The notes under the pieces: model-generated
What the model was told of the DNA's origin: nothing
Database searches by the model: none
What the model saw: only the letters and a program-made list of their open reading frames with translations
Position numbers and translations under genes: made by a program
DNA from: Bubalus kerabau
Lineage: Eukaryota > Chordata > Mammalia > Artiodactyla > Bovidae
NCBI RefSeq assembly: GCF_029407905.1
Contig: NC_073633.1
Span: 29,898,501-29,962,500 of the forward strand
DNA length: 64,000 nt
Direction of reading: 5' to 3'
In this document: positions 24,174 through 36,689 of the stretch, piece by piece
How positions within the stretch are numbered: position 1 is the first letter of the stretch
Layout: every line of letters begins with the position of its first letter

Positions 24174-24904
24174 CAAAGTATTTTTTTTAAGGAAACAATA
24201 AAACCTATCTCTTAGGGTTTTGATATTTGAATTAGATAATGAATCTGAAATGCAAACTACAGTGCCTGACATTGAGTAAAGCTCAGTATATATACCAACT
24301 TTCTTTTTTCCAGGAAATCCTACCTCTCCTTCAATGTCCAGGTCTGTGACTTGTTACTGTTTGTTCTTTTCTCCACATCAGTTCAATGATGGAAGCTTCT
24401 AGAAAATTCACTTAATCACTTAGTTTCCTGGAGAAAGTCATTATTTCTCCCTATTTCCTGGAGTCATATTCTCCTAGCCACATTGATACACTCAGAGTAC
24501 TGAAAGGACCCAGATGGAACACTGAGATAAGGTATTATTTTCATTTCCCTAATTAATAATAGTATTAAGGTCTTTATATATGTATTAGCTATTGGATATC
24601 TTATTTCTGAGTTGGATCTCCAAGATTTTGTCATTCGTTATTATCTGTTTTCTTAATGATTTAAAGGAACTTCTAACATATTCTGCATTTGAGTCCTTTT
24701 TCAGAAATACTTATTGTAAATGCAGGTCAACAGTTTGTGCATTGACTTTCAAAACTCTTAGCAGAGATTTATAACAAACACAGTTTAAAAATCTATTTTC
24801 AGGTTCACAAGAAACTGGCTTGGATATTTAGTTTGTTTTCTTTAAACTCCTTATTTTTTTTTTAAACTTTGTGGTTTCTATTGCTTCTGATGTGAAGTTA
24901 TCAG
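24174..24904. other. No gene; partly ancient L1 antisense sequence
   Basis: Mostly unclassified AT-rich DNA. 24,540-24,900 reads like old L1 ORF2 3' sequence on the minus strand. No V-gene motifs found. Confidence 0.4.
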
Positions 24905-25437
24905 TTCAATTCAGTCACTCAGTCATGTACTACTCTTTGCAACCCCACGGACTGCAGCACACCAGGCTTCCCTGTCCATCACCAACTCCTGGAGCTTGCT
25001 CAAACTCAAGTTCATCGAGTCAGTGACGCCATCCAACCATCTTATCCTCTGTATTTCCCTTCTCCTGCCTTCAATCTTTCTCAAAATCAGAGTCTTTTCC
25101 AATGAATCAGTTCTTTGCATCAGGTGGCCAAAGTATTGGAGTTTCAGCTTCAACATCAGTCCTTCCAATGAATATTCAGGACTGATTTCCTTTAGAATTG
25201 ACTGGTTGGATCTCCTTGCAGTCCAAAGGATTCTCAAGAGTCTTCTCCAACACCACAATTCAAAAGCATCAATTCTTCAATGTTTAGCTTTATGGTCCAA
25301 CTTTCACATACATACACAACTACTGGAAAAACCATAGCTTTGACTAGATGGACCTTTGTAGGTAAAGTAATGTCTCTGATGTCTAGCTTTGTCATAGCTC
25401 CTCTTCCAAAGAGCAAACGTCTTTTAATCATTCTTAA
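24905..25437 (-). mobile_element. BovB LINE 3' fragment
   Basis: Reverse complement of the BovB 3' portion, with the GGACTGCAGCACACCAGGCT and CATCACCAACTCCTGG wording on the plus strand. A 111-codon open piece (25258-24923) is the eroded RT C-terminus. Confidence 0.88.
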
Positions 25438-25997
25438 TGATGTTTCCCAGAATATAATGCCTTGCAAACATCTGCCAAAACCAGAGTGGTGGACTTGCAG
25501 AATTCCTTATTCAAATTTATGGCTTTACTCATAGCATTGCTCCTGAATAAGGAGATTGCTTTATAGGAAGTCAAGTATAGCAGTGAGTGGAAGTGCTTGC
25601 TATGAGCAAACAGGATATGGGATGGATAATGGAAGAGGTCATTATAAATACCAGGTATAATCATGTGGTCGTTTGCAAGAATGAGAACAATAATACTTAT
25701 GAAAAATTGTTTTTCATTTTGGTATGAATATATTTATGTATTATATTAATGAATTTTAACTCCCCTTGCCCATTTTCTGGCATGTAGTAACATAAGAAAT
25801 GTATGTTAACGTAACTCAATCTTATATCTTATTTTATCTCAGTAGTGAAGATACAGGATTCAGCAGGAGAGTGTGACTAGCTAGAAGATAAAGTAACATC
25901 ACCTACAAATTGATAAATGAACTTGCTCTAATCTCTGAAGTATATGGTTAGAAAATTAGGGGTTGAATAAGGAATTACTGCATCATAATATCAGGAA
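25438..25997. other. No gene; left edge of block A at about 25,660
   Basis: 25,438-25,660 is unclassified. From about 25,660 the sequence matches 43,360 onward in block B. Confidence 0.5.
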
Positions 25998-27262
25998 GTG
26001 TGGTGCTGGAGAAGACTTTTAAGAGCCCCTTGGACTGCAAGGAAGTCAAAGTAGTCAATCCCAAAGGAAATCAACTCTGAATATTCGTTGGAATGACTGA
26101 TGCTGAAGCTGAAACTCCAATACTTTAGCCACTCATTGAGAAGAGCCAACTCATTGGAAAAGACCAAGCCTGATGCTGTGAAAGATTGAAGGCAAAAGAA
26201 GGCGGCAGCAGAGGATGAGACGATTGTATGGTACCACCAAATCAATGGACTTGAATTTCAGCAAACTCTGGGAGTAGTGGAAGATAGAGGAACCTGATGA
26301 GCTGCAGTCCATGGAGTCACAAACTGTCGGGAGCCGCATTAGGCATTACTGACAAAATGGAGGCATGGCCCCAGCCCCCTCTCCTCATTCCACAGGCACA
26401 GACCTGGGATGAAGGAGTTAGGCCTTGCAATTCTGACTTGTTTGTTCCTCTCTTTGGCTGGGGTGACTGAAAAGGAATATTAAGTTGCTTATTGTTCTTG
26501 AGAGGAGCATGAGAAGGCACAAAGCCTTCTGCAGCTGTGCTCAGAGAATAATTCATAAAGTTAATCATTGGCATTTGTTCAAGGACTTTTACAAAAGAGT
26601 GTTCCAGGATGAGCACATAGGCTGTAGCTTGAGGCCATGGGAGGGATTCATATCTGAAGCCTATTTGTGAGGAAAATGTTTATGGCAAAGGAGTTTACTG
26701 AATTTAGGTCTTAGAAATAATTAAAATAGTTAGAAGTTAAAGATTTAAGAAATGTTGTAATGTTAGCATATTTTACTATAGCTTATAGAGGTTAGGCATT
26801 TTAGAGATACTAATAGCTAGAAGTCTTTTTAAGAGATAGTGAGCTCAGGATGTTAGGGCCAAACAGGATTTAGAAAGATAAGAAATAAACTGAGGAATGT
26901 AGCATGAGTTACAATGTAATCACAAGTTAACTATAGGACACATAAGAGGAAGTGGATAATAGATGGTAAAGCTGATTTGGAGAGAATCGCTGAAGCAGGA
27001 ACTCTGAAGAGCAACAATGATTTATGGAGATAATAAATCTGGGTGAAGGGGAGCTGAAAATGTCAAACCCCTGACCTAATGTTTTTGTAAAAGTATAAAA
27101 CAGACTCTTAAACTTGAAATAAATAGGCAGTCCAAAAAAACTGAGAGGCTGTCTCATTACTCGCCGACACCGTTCCTCCCTTCAGGTTGAATCCCTGGCT
27201 GCTGGAGCTAGACTCCGGCAACAGTCAGACACAACTTAGTAACTGAACAGCAACAGCAACAT
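25998..27262 (+). mobile_element. BovB 3' fragment split by a solo LTR
   Basis: 25,998-26,324 and 27,224-27,262 are the two parts of one BovB 3' fragment. The uninterrupted equivalent in block B is 43,688-44,050, so the BovB piece predates the block duplication and the LTR does not. Confidence 0.85.
26325..27223 (+). repeat. Solo LTR, BTLTR1-like, 899 bp
   Basis: It begins TGTCGGGAGCCGC and ends CTCCGGCAACA, the terminal wording of bovine BTLTR1-type LTRs. It contains a TATA box (TATAAAA, 27,094-27,100) and AATAAA (27,118-27,123), with no internal retroviral genes. Flanks read ...CACAAAC and GTCAGAC...; no 6-bp target duplication is visible and a few bases of the BovB target seem lost. Absent from block B, so it is younger than the duplication. 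Confidence 0.8.
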
Positions 27263-28370
27263 GAGCAAGAAGCATAGCTTTCCAATCATCCTTATTCAAA
27301 AGTGGTTAAAAGAGTACAGATGGATGACAAGTTACCAAAGAGGGTACTGTAGCAGCTTTGATCTATCTTAACTAACTGAAAACATCTTTCCCAGAATGTG
27401 CTTCCCATATTGCTCTGAGTTAGGGTTGGCCACCAAAGGAACTTGTCTAACATTTGGAAGATAGTTGTGATGAAGCAGCCATAGTTTTTATGTTTGGGGG
27501 TTTGGTGCAGGGCTCCAGGAACTATGGTTACTCACACATGTTACTGATGATATGATAGTTCATTTTATTGTTGACTCACAACTCCTTCACTTCCAACCAA
27601 ATCTCCTCCTCATTGGGCCAAGTATGTATGTAAGCATGATGCCAAATGACACCTACTTCTCCTAAGATCACCCACTACTGTGAAATAGAGGGAGGTGAGA
27701 CATAGACAAGTTTTAGTGTGTCTTTGTGAGCTCCATTATCTTCATGGTTCTAACATGTCATTCTGAGTCACAGTTCGTCCATGCTTCAGTCTCTATCCAA
27801 TATTCTTCTACAAATATTACTCCAACCAACTAACACTAAATTCAGTCTCAACACCATATACTAATATAATAGCTTTGTATACACTCTTCTACCAGACCAA
27901 AAATTGCCTGAATTCTAGTCTTTATAACTAATTTCTTATTCAACAGACACCATTAGTGGTTCTGCTTCTCTGATTGTACCTTAAGTGACACAACTCTAAG
28001 AAGAAAGGACTAAGGAAATGATTTTCATGATTATTCATGATAACTATACCCAGATTTGTGATGTGAATGTATTTTAGTGAAACTGTCACTTTAAATTATT
28101 ATGGAGCAAGTTTACAGCTTTAGACAACTTTACACATCTTCTGTATGATTGACTTAAAGTCAAGAATTCAAGAGGAGACCGTATTAGCCAACAGTCACTC
28201 TGGACACCTGCTTCCAAATGACATCAAAGAAGCTTTTATTTAGAATTAAATCCTTTGATCCAGACTACAGATGAAGCACCTGCAAGACTACCATTTCTTG
28301 CCTGGGGTCTGCAGGTGTGCATTTCAGCTGGGGTCCTGCAGCAGGGGGTCTCTCTTTTATTTACTTCTTG
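27263..28370. other. No gene; 3' flank of TRDV1-A
   Basis: Single-copy-like sequence downstream of the TRDV1-A RSS, matching 44,051-45,167 of block B almost without gaps. No J, D or exon motifs were seen. Confidence 0.6.
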
Positions 28371-28409
28371 GGTTTTTGTTCAGCTTTTCCTATTACTTCA
28401 AGCACTGTG
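28371..28409 (-). other. 23-RSS of TRDV1-A
   Basis: Heptamer CACAGTG (plus 28,403-28,409), 23-bp spacer (28,380-28,402), nonamer ACAAAAACC (28,371-28,379). Consensus heptamer and nonamer; should be efficiently used by RAG1/2. Confidence 0.95.
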
Positions 28410-28978
28410 AGTCCAAGAGAAGACAGAAGTACTTTGCAGAATCTTCCAGCTCTAAGTCTGAAATGGTGAGGCTGATGGACTTATGAGCTTTCTGGAAATT
28501 TACAGAGTAGCGGCTGTCTCTTGCATTCCCATCATCTGAATACTGACGAATAAGATAAGTCATCTGTCCACTGGGAATCTGCTTGTACCAAAAAATGTAG
28601 TAGCGGAACATGTCCCAACTTGTTTCATACTGACAGTTCAGGGTGACTGCCTTCCCCACTTCACTGAGTATGTCTGGCTGGTCTTGAGTAACACTCTGGG
28701 CCACACCAGATCCTGTGGAAAAAAGAAGAAAGCAGAGCTGAAATACTGAACAAAATAATGTAGAAATTAGACCTATTTTAGACCCAAATATTTACAAACC
28801 TAACTGAAATCCTAAGATGCTTGCTTTTCTCCAATCTCCTTTCTTCCCTAAGTCCCTGTGAAGCTCCATGTGCCTGTGTGCAGTCCTTTCACCCTGAACA
28901 CATGCACCCATGTTTGGAAGCATCCCTACCAGAGAAGGTGACGGCCAGGAACACCCAGAGCAGGCTGGAGTGTGGCAT
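28410..28978 (-). CDS. TRDV1: T-cell receptor delta variable segment, TRDV1 subgroup (copy A)
   Basis: Encodes the antigen-recognition V domain of the TCR delta chain after joining to D/J. The leader exon is 28978-28930 (ATG 28978-28976, donor GTAGGG), followed by a 217-bp intron and the V exon 28712-28410 (acceptor CCACAG). A G|GA phase-1 junction gives a leader with a hydrophobic LLWVFLAV core. The V exon is fully open. First Cys lies in LNCQYETSW, core Trp in FWYKQ, second Cys in AKYFC; the YETSW, LIRQ and NFQKA phrases are typical of TRDV1. A consensus 23-RSS follows. All elements needed for rearrangement and translation are present. ETS-like AGGAAGT at 29,101-29,107 lies about 125 bp upstream. 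TRDV1 is strongly amplified in ruminants, which use many gamma-delta T cells. The exact IMGT number cannot be given. Confidence 0.92.
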
Positions 28979-29811
28979 GAGGCATGGATTCCCTTGCACA
29001 AATGTGTTTAATTCTGCTTCAAGCTAAGATTTCAGTGTCTTTAAGTGCCTGGCAGCACATTTACACAGTACCTGGTTCCTGTGTGGCTCCTCCCCCAGAC
29101 AGGAAGTGGCATTTGTCATGTTCCTAGACCAGCTGGTCTGTGCTCAGATGGAAAAAAGTTTGGCTCACCACAAACTTTTACTTTGTCTACTCATGTTTCC
29201 CTGGTCATTAAATTTGTCAGATCCTGAAAAAGGGCTTGAAAAAGGCAATTGATATTAAAGATTTGAATTGAGGGGAACTAAAGGTTAAACAAGTTGACAT
29301 ACACTGGTAATTATTTAGTACAATTATTTGCCATCCTGTTTAAGATATAATTTTGTATATAGTTTTGTATAAAGTTGCCTACGAAACTTTCTTGAAATCT
29401 ACTGATTGATCATTCATCTAGCTTATACTTACTTTTCTCCATTCAGAATCTATTCACTGTTTTAAAACACTCACAGATCTTAGGCCTTCTGGGAGAAAAG
29501 CAATCTTATCCAAAATAATTAATGTATCTTTTTTTTTTTTTTCACTGAGGTCCAGGGCTCTACTTAGATTTTTCAATAAATAAAATCCCTGCAACATGAA
29601 ATGATTTTAGAAAATCAGCCCCTCTGAATTTCAGAGCCTATTCAGTGATATATATTAAATGAAATTATAACCAGAATAAAATATTATTCTTTTGAAATCT
29701 GATATTTATTTCATATCTATCAAGAAATTGATATTAATACAATTTTAGCAAAATATCATAACCTTATACATCAATTTTGATATACACTCTTAGGTTTTCA
29801 TACATCACTCT
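28979..29811. other. TRDV1-A upstream region, no further gene
   Basis: The first 200 bp probably hold the V promoter; the ACTTCCTGT ETS site (minus strand) is shared with block B (45,907-45,913). A T-run lies at 29,528-29,542. The rest matches 45,787-46,104 and 49,413-49,800 of block B. Confidence 0.5.
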
Positions 29812-31556
29812 AGAGGGAAACAACAGAATGGGAAAGACTAGAGATCTCTTCAAGAAAATTAGAGATACCAAAGGAAAATTTCATGCAAAGATGGGCCTGA
29901 TAAAGGACAGAAATGGTATGGACCAAACAGAAGCAGAAGATATTAAGAAGAGACGGCAAGAATACACAGAAGAACTGTACAAAAAAGATCTTCACAACCC
30001 AGATAATCACAATGATGTGATCACTGACCTAGAGCCAGACATCCTGGAATGTGAAGTCAAGTGGGCCTCAGAAAGTGTCACTATGAACAAAGCTAGTGGA
30101 GGTGATAGAATTCTAGTTGAGCTATTCCAAATCCTGAAAGATGATGCTGTGAAAGTGCTGCACTCAATATGCCAACAAATTTGGAAAACTCAGCAGTGGC
30201 CACAGGACTGGAAAAGGTCAGTTTTCATTCCAATCCCAAAGAAAGGCAATGCCAAAGAATGCTCAAACTACCGCACAATTGCACTCATCTCACACGCTAG
30301 TAAAGTAATGCTCAAAATTCTCCAAGCCAGGCTTCAGCAATATGTGAACCATGAACTTCCTGATGTTCAAGCTGGTTTTAGAAAAGGCAGAGGAATCAGA
30401 GATCAAATTGCCAACATCTGCTGGATCAAGGAAAAAGCAAGAGAGTTCCAGAAAAACATCTATTTCTGCTTTCTTGACTATGCCAAAGCCTTTGACTGTG
30501 TGGATCACAATAAACTGTTGAAAATTCTGAAAGAGATGGGAATGCCAGGTCACCTGATCTACCTCTTGAGAAATTTGTATGCAGGTCAGGAAACAACAGT
30601 TAGAGCTGGAGATGGAACAACAGACTGGTTCCAAATAGGAAAAGGAGTATGTCATGGCCGTATATTGTCACCCTGCTTATTTAACTTCTATGCAGAGTAC
30701 ATCATGAGAAACGCTGGACTGGAAGAAACACAAGCTGGAATCAAGATTGCCGGGAGAAATATCAATAACCTCAGATATGCAGATGACACCACCCTTATGG
30801 CAGACAGTGAAGAGGAACTACAAAGCCTCTTGATGAAAGCGAAAGTGGAGAGTGAAAAAGTTGGCTTAAAGCTCAACATTCAGAAAACGAAGATCATGGC
30901 ATCCGGTCCCATCCCTTCATGGGAAATAGATGGGGAAACAGTGTCAGACTTTATTTTTGGGGGCTCCAAAATCACTGCAGATGGTGACTGCAGCGATGAA
31001 ATTAAAAGACGCTTACTCCTTGGAAGGAAAGTTATGACCAACCTAGATAGCATATTCAAAAGCAGAGACATTACTTTGCCAACAAAGGTCCATGTAGTCA
31101 AGGCTATGGTTTTTCCTGTGGTCATGTATGGATGTGAGAGTTGAACTGTGAAGAAGGCTGAGCGCCAAAGAATTGATGCTTTTGAACTGTGGTGTCGGAG
31201 AAGACTCTTGAGAGTCCCTTGGACTGCAAGGAGATCCAACCAGTCCATTCTGAAGGAGATCAGCCCTGGGATTTCTTTGGAAGGAATGATGCTAAAGCTG
31301 AAACTCCAGTAGTTTGGCCACCTCATGCGAAGAGTTGACTCATTGGAAAATACTCTGATGCTGGGAGGGATTGGGGGCAAGAAGGGGCGGGGACGACAGA
31401 GGACGAGATGGCTAGATGGCATCACTGACTCGATGGACATGAGTCTCAGTGAATTCCAGGAGTTGGTGATGGACAGGGAGGCCTGGCATTCTGCAATTCA
31501 TGGGGTCACAAAGAGTCGGACACGACTGAGCAACTGATCTGGTCTGATCTGATCTG
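29812..31556 (+). mobile_element. BovB LINE, 5'-truncated, specific to block A
   Basis: Starts within the region between endonuclease and RT and ends with the (TGATCTGA)n BovB tail. The RT frame is open for 455 codons (29777-31144, including 12 codons of flanking DNA) and has the FLDYAKAFDCVD and YADD motifs; it stops at TGA 31,144-31,146, where other copies have TGG. Absent at the matching site in block B (near 50,580), so inserted after the duplication. Confidence 0.9.
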
Positions 31557-31867
31557 ATAAATTATTGTCAGTTCAGTCAGTTCAGTTCATATCAACACTG
31601 AGATCATGACACAAAATTGTTTCATATCTCTAAAAAAATCCTCTTTGAATACCCTCCCCATCCCTGCAACTCTTAATAACCCTGCTAACTACTCATCTCC
31701 TTTTCATCTTTATATTTTGTGCCTTTGAGAATGTTGTTTAAGCAAAATCACACTGTGTAAGCATCATAATAATCCAATAAGTGTAATCATATACCATGTG
31801 TCCTCTGAGATTGACTACTTTTTCATTCAGCATAACATCCTGAGATCCATCTAGGCTATTGTTATTT

Positions 31868-32072
31868 AGTCTCTAAGTCCTGTTTGACTCTTTTGTGACC
31901 CCATATACTGTAGCCCACCAGGCTCCTCTGTCTATGGAATTTTCCAGGCATGAATACTGAAGTGAGTTGCCTTTTCCTTCTCCAGGGGATCTTCTTGACC
32001 CAGAGTTCAAACCCACGTCTCCTACTTGGCAGGTGGATTGGTTACCACTGAGCCACCAAGAAAGCCCCATCT
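31868..32072 (-). mobile_element. Bov-tA SINE, shared with block B
   Basis: Reversed head GAGCCACCAAGAAAGCCCC at the right end. The orthologous copy in block B is at 50,878-51,080, so this insertion is older than the duplication. Confidence 0.85.
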
Positions 32073-32392
32073 GGGCTATTGCACGTATCAGTAGTCTGCT
32101 TCTTTTAATCACTACAGACTGTTACCATCTTATGATGTTCTGATTTTGGATTTCTTTACCTTACAATTGCAAGACAGTGATGAACTTTCAGGATAAACTA
32201 GAAACTGTACTTTGAATTTTTAAATATGATCTTTTCCCATGCTAGTAACATATGGTACAATGTTCCCTGGTGGTTCTGGGCAGCAGCAGTGAGCTGAGCT
32301 CCTGGCCAGCCCTGAGATCATGAGAGTAAACAACTTACACACTTACATTCACTCTGTACTCGTACAACCATTCTGTTTTTTACTTTCAGTGT

Positions 32393-32616
32393 GTGTGTGT
32401 TAAGTTCCTGCAGTTGTGTCCGACTCTTTGAGATTGTATGGACTGTAGCCCACCAGGGTCCTCTGTCCATGGGATTCTCCAGGCAAGAATACTGGAGTGT
32501 GGTGCTGTGCCCTCCTCCAGGGGATCTTCCTGATCCAGGCATTTAACCTGCATCTCTTATGTCTCTGCTTTAGCAGGCAGATTCTTTATCCATTAAAGCC
32601 ACCTTGGAAGCCCCAC
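32393..32616 (-). mobile_element. Bov-tA SINE, block A only
   Basis: Follows a short (GT)n run and ends with the reversed head GCCACCTTGGAAGCCCC. Block B lacks it at about 51,385, so it is younger than the duplication. Confidence 0.85.
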
Positions 32617-33736
32617 TTTCAGTACAGTACTTAATAAATTATATGAGATTTTCAACACTTTAATATAAAATAGACTTTGTGTTAGATGATTTCGCCCAGC
32701 TGTAGGTTAATGTCAGGGTTGAGCACCTTTAAGGTAGACTGGGTTCAATTCAGTGGGTTAGGTATATTAAATGCATTTTCCATTTATGATCCTCTCAGCT
32801 GAAAATGGTTTACTGAGACACAATTCTATTGCAAGTTGAGAAAAATCTATAAATATTATGTCATTGTACAGATGTATTACAGTGGATTTATTTGTCTATT
32901 CACCCATTGAAGAACATTTGGCTGGTTTCCAGTTTTTGATCATCAGAAACAGAGCTGCTATGAATATTCAAGTACAGATTTTGAATGAATATAAGATTTT
33001 CATTTTTCAAGCATTAATACCCAGGAGTGTGATTGCTGACCTGTAAGGCAAGTGAATATTTAAGTTTAGGTGAAACTGCTGAACATTTTTCCAGAATGGC
33101 TGGACCACTTACCCACCAGCAATGTATGAGTTATCCAATTTATCTGCAGTTTTGCCAGAACATGGCATTGTTAACATTTTTTAATTTTAGCCTGTGAGAA
33201 ATGTGAAGTGATATCTCTTTGTGGCTTAATTTGCATTTCCTTAATTACTAATAATGCTAATCATCTCTTTATATTCTTATTTCATTACCAGATAGCTTTT
33301 TGGTAAAGTGTCTGTGTGAATCTTTTATCCAGGTTTCAACTGGATTGTTTGCTTTCTTCGTGATGAGTTCAGAGAGTTCATTATATTCAGAATACAGTCT
33401 TTTGATGAAAATCTATTTACAAATATTTCCTGCAATTCTGTGGTTTATCTTTTTCCTTATCAAACATTTTTAATTTTGATGAAATCTGTTTTTTTTTTTT
33501 TATGGATTGTGCTTTTGGTGTCATGTCAAAAGTCTTTTTGTCCAGACATAGGTCATGAAGATATTCTCTTTTGTTTTTCCTAAAAGATTTGTAATGTTAC
33601 ATTTTATACCTGGATGTATGGTTCATTTTGAGACTGTACTCAAATTTTTGTATAAGGTGTGAACTTTAGATCAAGTTTCAATTGTTTCCCAAGAATATCC
33701 AATTGTCCTAATCTCATTTGCTTATAAAACTATGTT

Positions 33737-33782
33737 ACTGCTCTAGAATTGAAAGAGACACTGCTCTAGAATTGAAAGAGAC
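33737..33782. repeat. 23-bp perfect tandem duplication
   Basis: The unit starting ACTGCTCTAGAATTG occurs twice back to back (33,737-33,759 and 33,760-33,782), at the junction of the ancient L1 and the inserted L1 3' end. Confidence 0.8.
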
Positions 33783-34396
33783 ACGTGTACCCTGATATTC
33801 ATCACAACACTGTTTACAATAGCTAGGACACAGAAGCAAACCTAGATGTCCATCGGCAGATGAATGGATAAGACAGTTGTACATATACACAATGGAGTAT
33901 TTCTCAGCCATTAAAAATAACACATTTGAATAAGTTCTAATGAGGTAGATGAAACTGGAGCCTATTATACAGAGTGAAGTAAGTCAGAAAGAAAAACACC
34001 AGTACAGTATATTAATGCATATATATGGAATTTAGAAAGATGGCAACAATGACCCTACATGTGAGACAGCAAAAGAGACACAGATATAAAGAACAGACTT
34101 TTGGACTCTGTGAAGAAGGCGAGGGAGGGATGATCTGAAAGAATAGCATTGAAACATGTATATTACCATATATGAAATGGATGACCAGTCCAAGTTCAAC
34201 GCATGAAACAGGGCACTCAAAGCCAGTGCACTGGGACAACCCAGAGGGACAGGAAGGGGAGGGAGGTGGGATCGGGGTTCAGGATGGGGGACACACATAC
34301 ACCCATGGCTGATTCATGTCAATGTTTGGCAAAAACCACTACAATATTGTAAAGTAATTAGCCTCCAATTAAAATAAATAAATTCATTTTTTTTAA
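33783..34396 (+). mobile_element. L1 3' end (bovine type), block A only
   Basis: Covers the last part of ORF2 and the 3' UTR, ending in an A-rich AATAAATAAA tail; same wording as 15,830-16,450 in reverse. Missing in block B at about 53,845. Confidence 0.88.
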
Positions 34397-35174
34397 AAAA
34401 CCACTTTGCTACCTCTATAGAATTGTCTTTGCATTTTGTCAAAATATAAGCTTTCCAGACCTGTGTGGATCCACTTCTATACAATGACTCAGTAACATAA
34501 ACTTGTTAATGATACACTTTCATTTCCTTAGAATGTAACAGAACCTGCAGAATAGTTCTCTTTTTTTTATTATATTTATAATTTGTATTTTTTCTTTTTT
34601 CCTTTGATAATTCTACCTAGGAATATATCAAGTTTATTAATTATTTTAACAAAATTAACTCTGTATTTCATGGTTATCTCCATAGATTTATTTGTATTTC
34701 ACCAATTAGACATTGCATTTTTTACTTCTTTCAGTTTATGTTGGGTTTAATTTGCTTTTCTATCATCTTTTCTTGAAAGCCTTGATAGTAGTTTATCAAC
34801 CTTTTTTCTTTAGTAATATAAGTATTTAAAAGGATAAATTTCCTTCTATGTATTATTTTAGCTGCATCTCATACATATTTAATGTGCTGTCACAACATTT
34901 ACTTTCAAAATATCTTCTAATATCCATTGTAATTGTTTCTTTAACCTAGGCTGTTTTAAAGTTATAGGTTTTAAATATATATGAACTATTTGGGAGTTTC
35001 TAGAGATGTCTCTTTGGACTTAATTTTCCATATCATTTCCATTTTGGTCAAAATATAAATTCTATATAATGTCAGTTCTCCTAAATATATTAAGACTTTT
35101 TATGCAGAAACAAATTGTGTGTCTGTGTGTGTATTTCATCTGCACAGCAGGGTGTGTCTGGAGCCTTGGCTGCA

Positions 35175-35213
35175 GATCTGGGTACAGGCTGCAGGTGCCT
35201 GGGGAGCACTGTG
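35175..35213 (-). other. RSS of TRAV23-A, weak nonamer
   Basis: Heptamer CACAGTG (35,207-35,213), 23-bp spacer, nonamer ACCCAGATC (35,175-35,183), which departs from ACAAAAACC at several positions. Confidence 0.8.
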
Positions 35214-35711
35214 CACTTGCTGCACAGAAGTAGGTGGCTGAGTCTCCAGGCTGGGAAGTTGCGATGTGCAGGAGAGCTGTTTGGCACTCTTATTGAGGGA
35301 AATGGTGAATCTTCCCTCTTCCATTTCATTCACAACTGAATGTATGTCTACCAAGAATGTAGGGGCTTTACCAGGGTATTGCTGGTACCATAGGAAGCAA
35401 TTACTTGCACTCTTCTCACAACTACAGTTCAGAATGGAAATCTCTCCTTCCTGGACTGTCAAAGATCGAGGGCTCTGTTTCACCTGCTGTTGGTCACTTT
35501 TTTCCTTTTGTTGTCCATTCACCCCTGTTTAAACAAATAAAAGCCATTAGTTCCATAAAATATATTTCTTAAGAATATCTGCATGAACTTATTTGTAACC
35601 CAATTTTCCCAGTCCCCCCAATTAATGAGATATCCTAGATTTTCTACTCCACAACTCACAGCCTAGTTGAAGCCACAGAAGTGAAAATGATTCTCCCAGT
35701 ATCTTGTCCAT
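35214..35711 (-). pseudogene. TRAV23: T-cell receptor alpha (delta) variable pseudogene, TRAV23 subgroup (copy A)
   Basis: Related to human TRAV23/DV6, which can serve alpha or delta chains. The leader exon is 35711-35660 (ATG 35711-35709, starts MDKILG, donor GTGAGT) and the V exon 35524-35214 (acceptor AAACAG). Phase joins correctly to give ...GWVNGQQ. The QSP..LTVQEG framework, first Cys (ILNCSC), Trp (FLWYQQ) and the GRFTISLNKSAKQ framework are all present. One base is missing at about 35,270 compared with copy B, which shifts FR3 out of frame before the second Cys; the downstream YFCAAS codons survive in another frame. The heptamer is intact, so it could still rearrange but not encode a normal chain. 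Confidence 0.88.
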
Positions 35712-36689
35712 TGTTTCTGGCACCAGTGCTCAGTGGCAACTCTTCTGCCCTTCTCAGCCAAGTAGAAGTCTGACTTTAAACTAATACTTATTTTTATTCT
35801 TTTGGTAGGTCCCACCCTTTCATAAGTGCTTTCCTTAAACCTATCTTTCTCAAAAGTACTACTTCTCATTTGGTGCTAATTTAGAATCACTGAAAATTAA
35901 ATTCATTGGGAATCAGAAATTCCCCCCTGACAAGCATAAAGACCAGGTTAGAATTTCTCTCACTCTGTCCCCTTCTTCCTTTTCTTCACACCTCCTAGAA
36001 GGTTAAAAATCATATATCAGGAGAGTTTGATGTTTTAATAGGAATAGGATTAGTTTACAATGGGGAAGAGAGGGCCTCCCACAAAATTGCAAGATTAGCA
36101 TTACAGGGTATTTCTTTTTTATTACAAATACTAACTAAAGTCTATTGCGAATACACAAGGGACATAATATATCATTCAAGCAAAGCTTATGGAGCAGAAC
36201 ATAAAGAATCATAGTCCCTTTGTCCTGATGGAACTTAAATTTTAACACGATCGTTCAATGTTTCCACACTTTACATGATCTTAAGAATTAATTAAATATA
36301 ATTGGATCAATTTCAATTTATATTTCTTCTAAAATATAAATCAGGCAAATAAAATGTTTCCAAGAATATGCATGGAGAAAATAAACTAAGGAGCACTGGA
36401 ATAATCTGTTCTGGAGGATATTTGATCTCCAAACTGATAAGATTGGCTAGGAAAATTCTGCAGAATGCAGAAGATATGGGACCATGATCATTCAGTAATG
36501 AAACATTTTTGGGAGTTCTCATCCTGAATTACACCTTATCCTCACAGGCAAAGTACAAAAATGTGAAGAGTCAATTTGGTTTTTGATGACAACACATCAG
36601 GGGATAGAGACGGAAATTAAGGAGCTCATTTTTCTTAAGCACAAAAAGGAGTTTGTGGTCTCTGTATTTGATATCATCTCAGACACTGT
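35712..36689. other. No gene; upstream of TRAV23-A
   Basis: 35,712-35,830 matches block B upstream of TRAV23-B. Beyond that the sequence has no counterpart in block B; no repeat family recognised. Confidence 0.45.

Larger units (their letters stand above)
31570..35095 (-). mobile_element. Ancient L1, minus strand, with nested younger insertions (block A)
   Basis: Eroded L1 ORF2/3' sequence in reverse, recognised from phrases such as TGAAGAACATTTGGCTG and TTTCCCAAGAATATCCAATTG. It corresponds to 50,600-54,530 in block B, so it predates the duplication. Two Bov-tA copies and a younger L1 3' end are nested in it. Confidence 0.65.

Noticed and set aside
28821..29027. Plus-strand frame across the TRDV1-A leader
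   Set aside because: Shadow of the minus-strand leader exon, which has proper splice signals.
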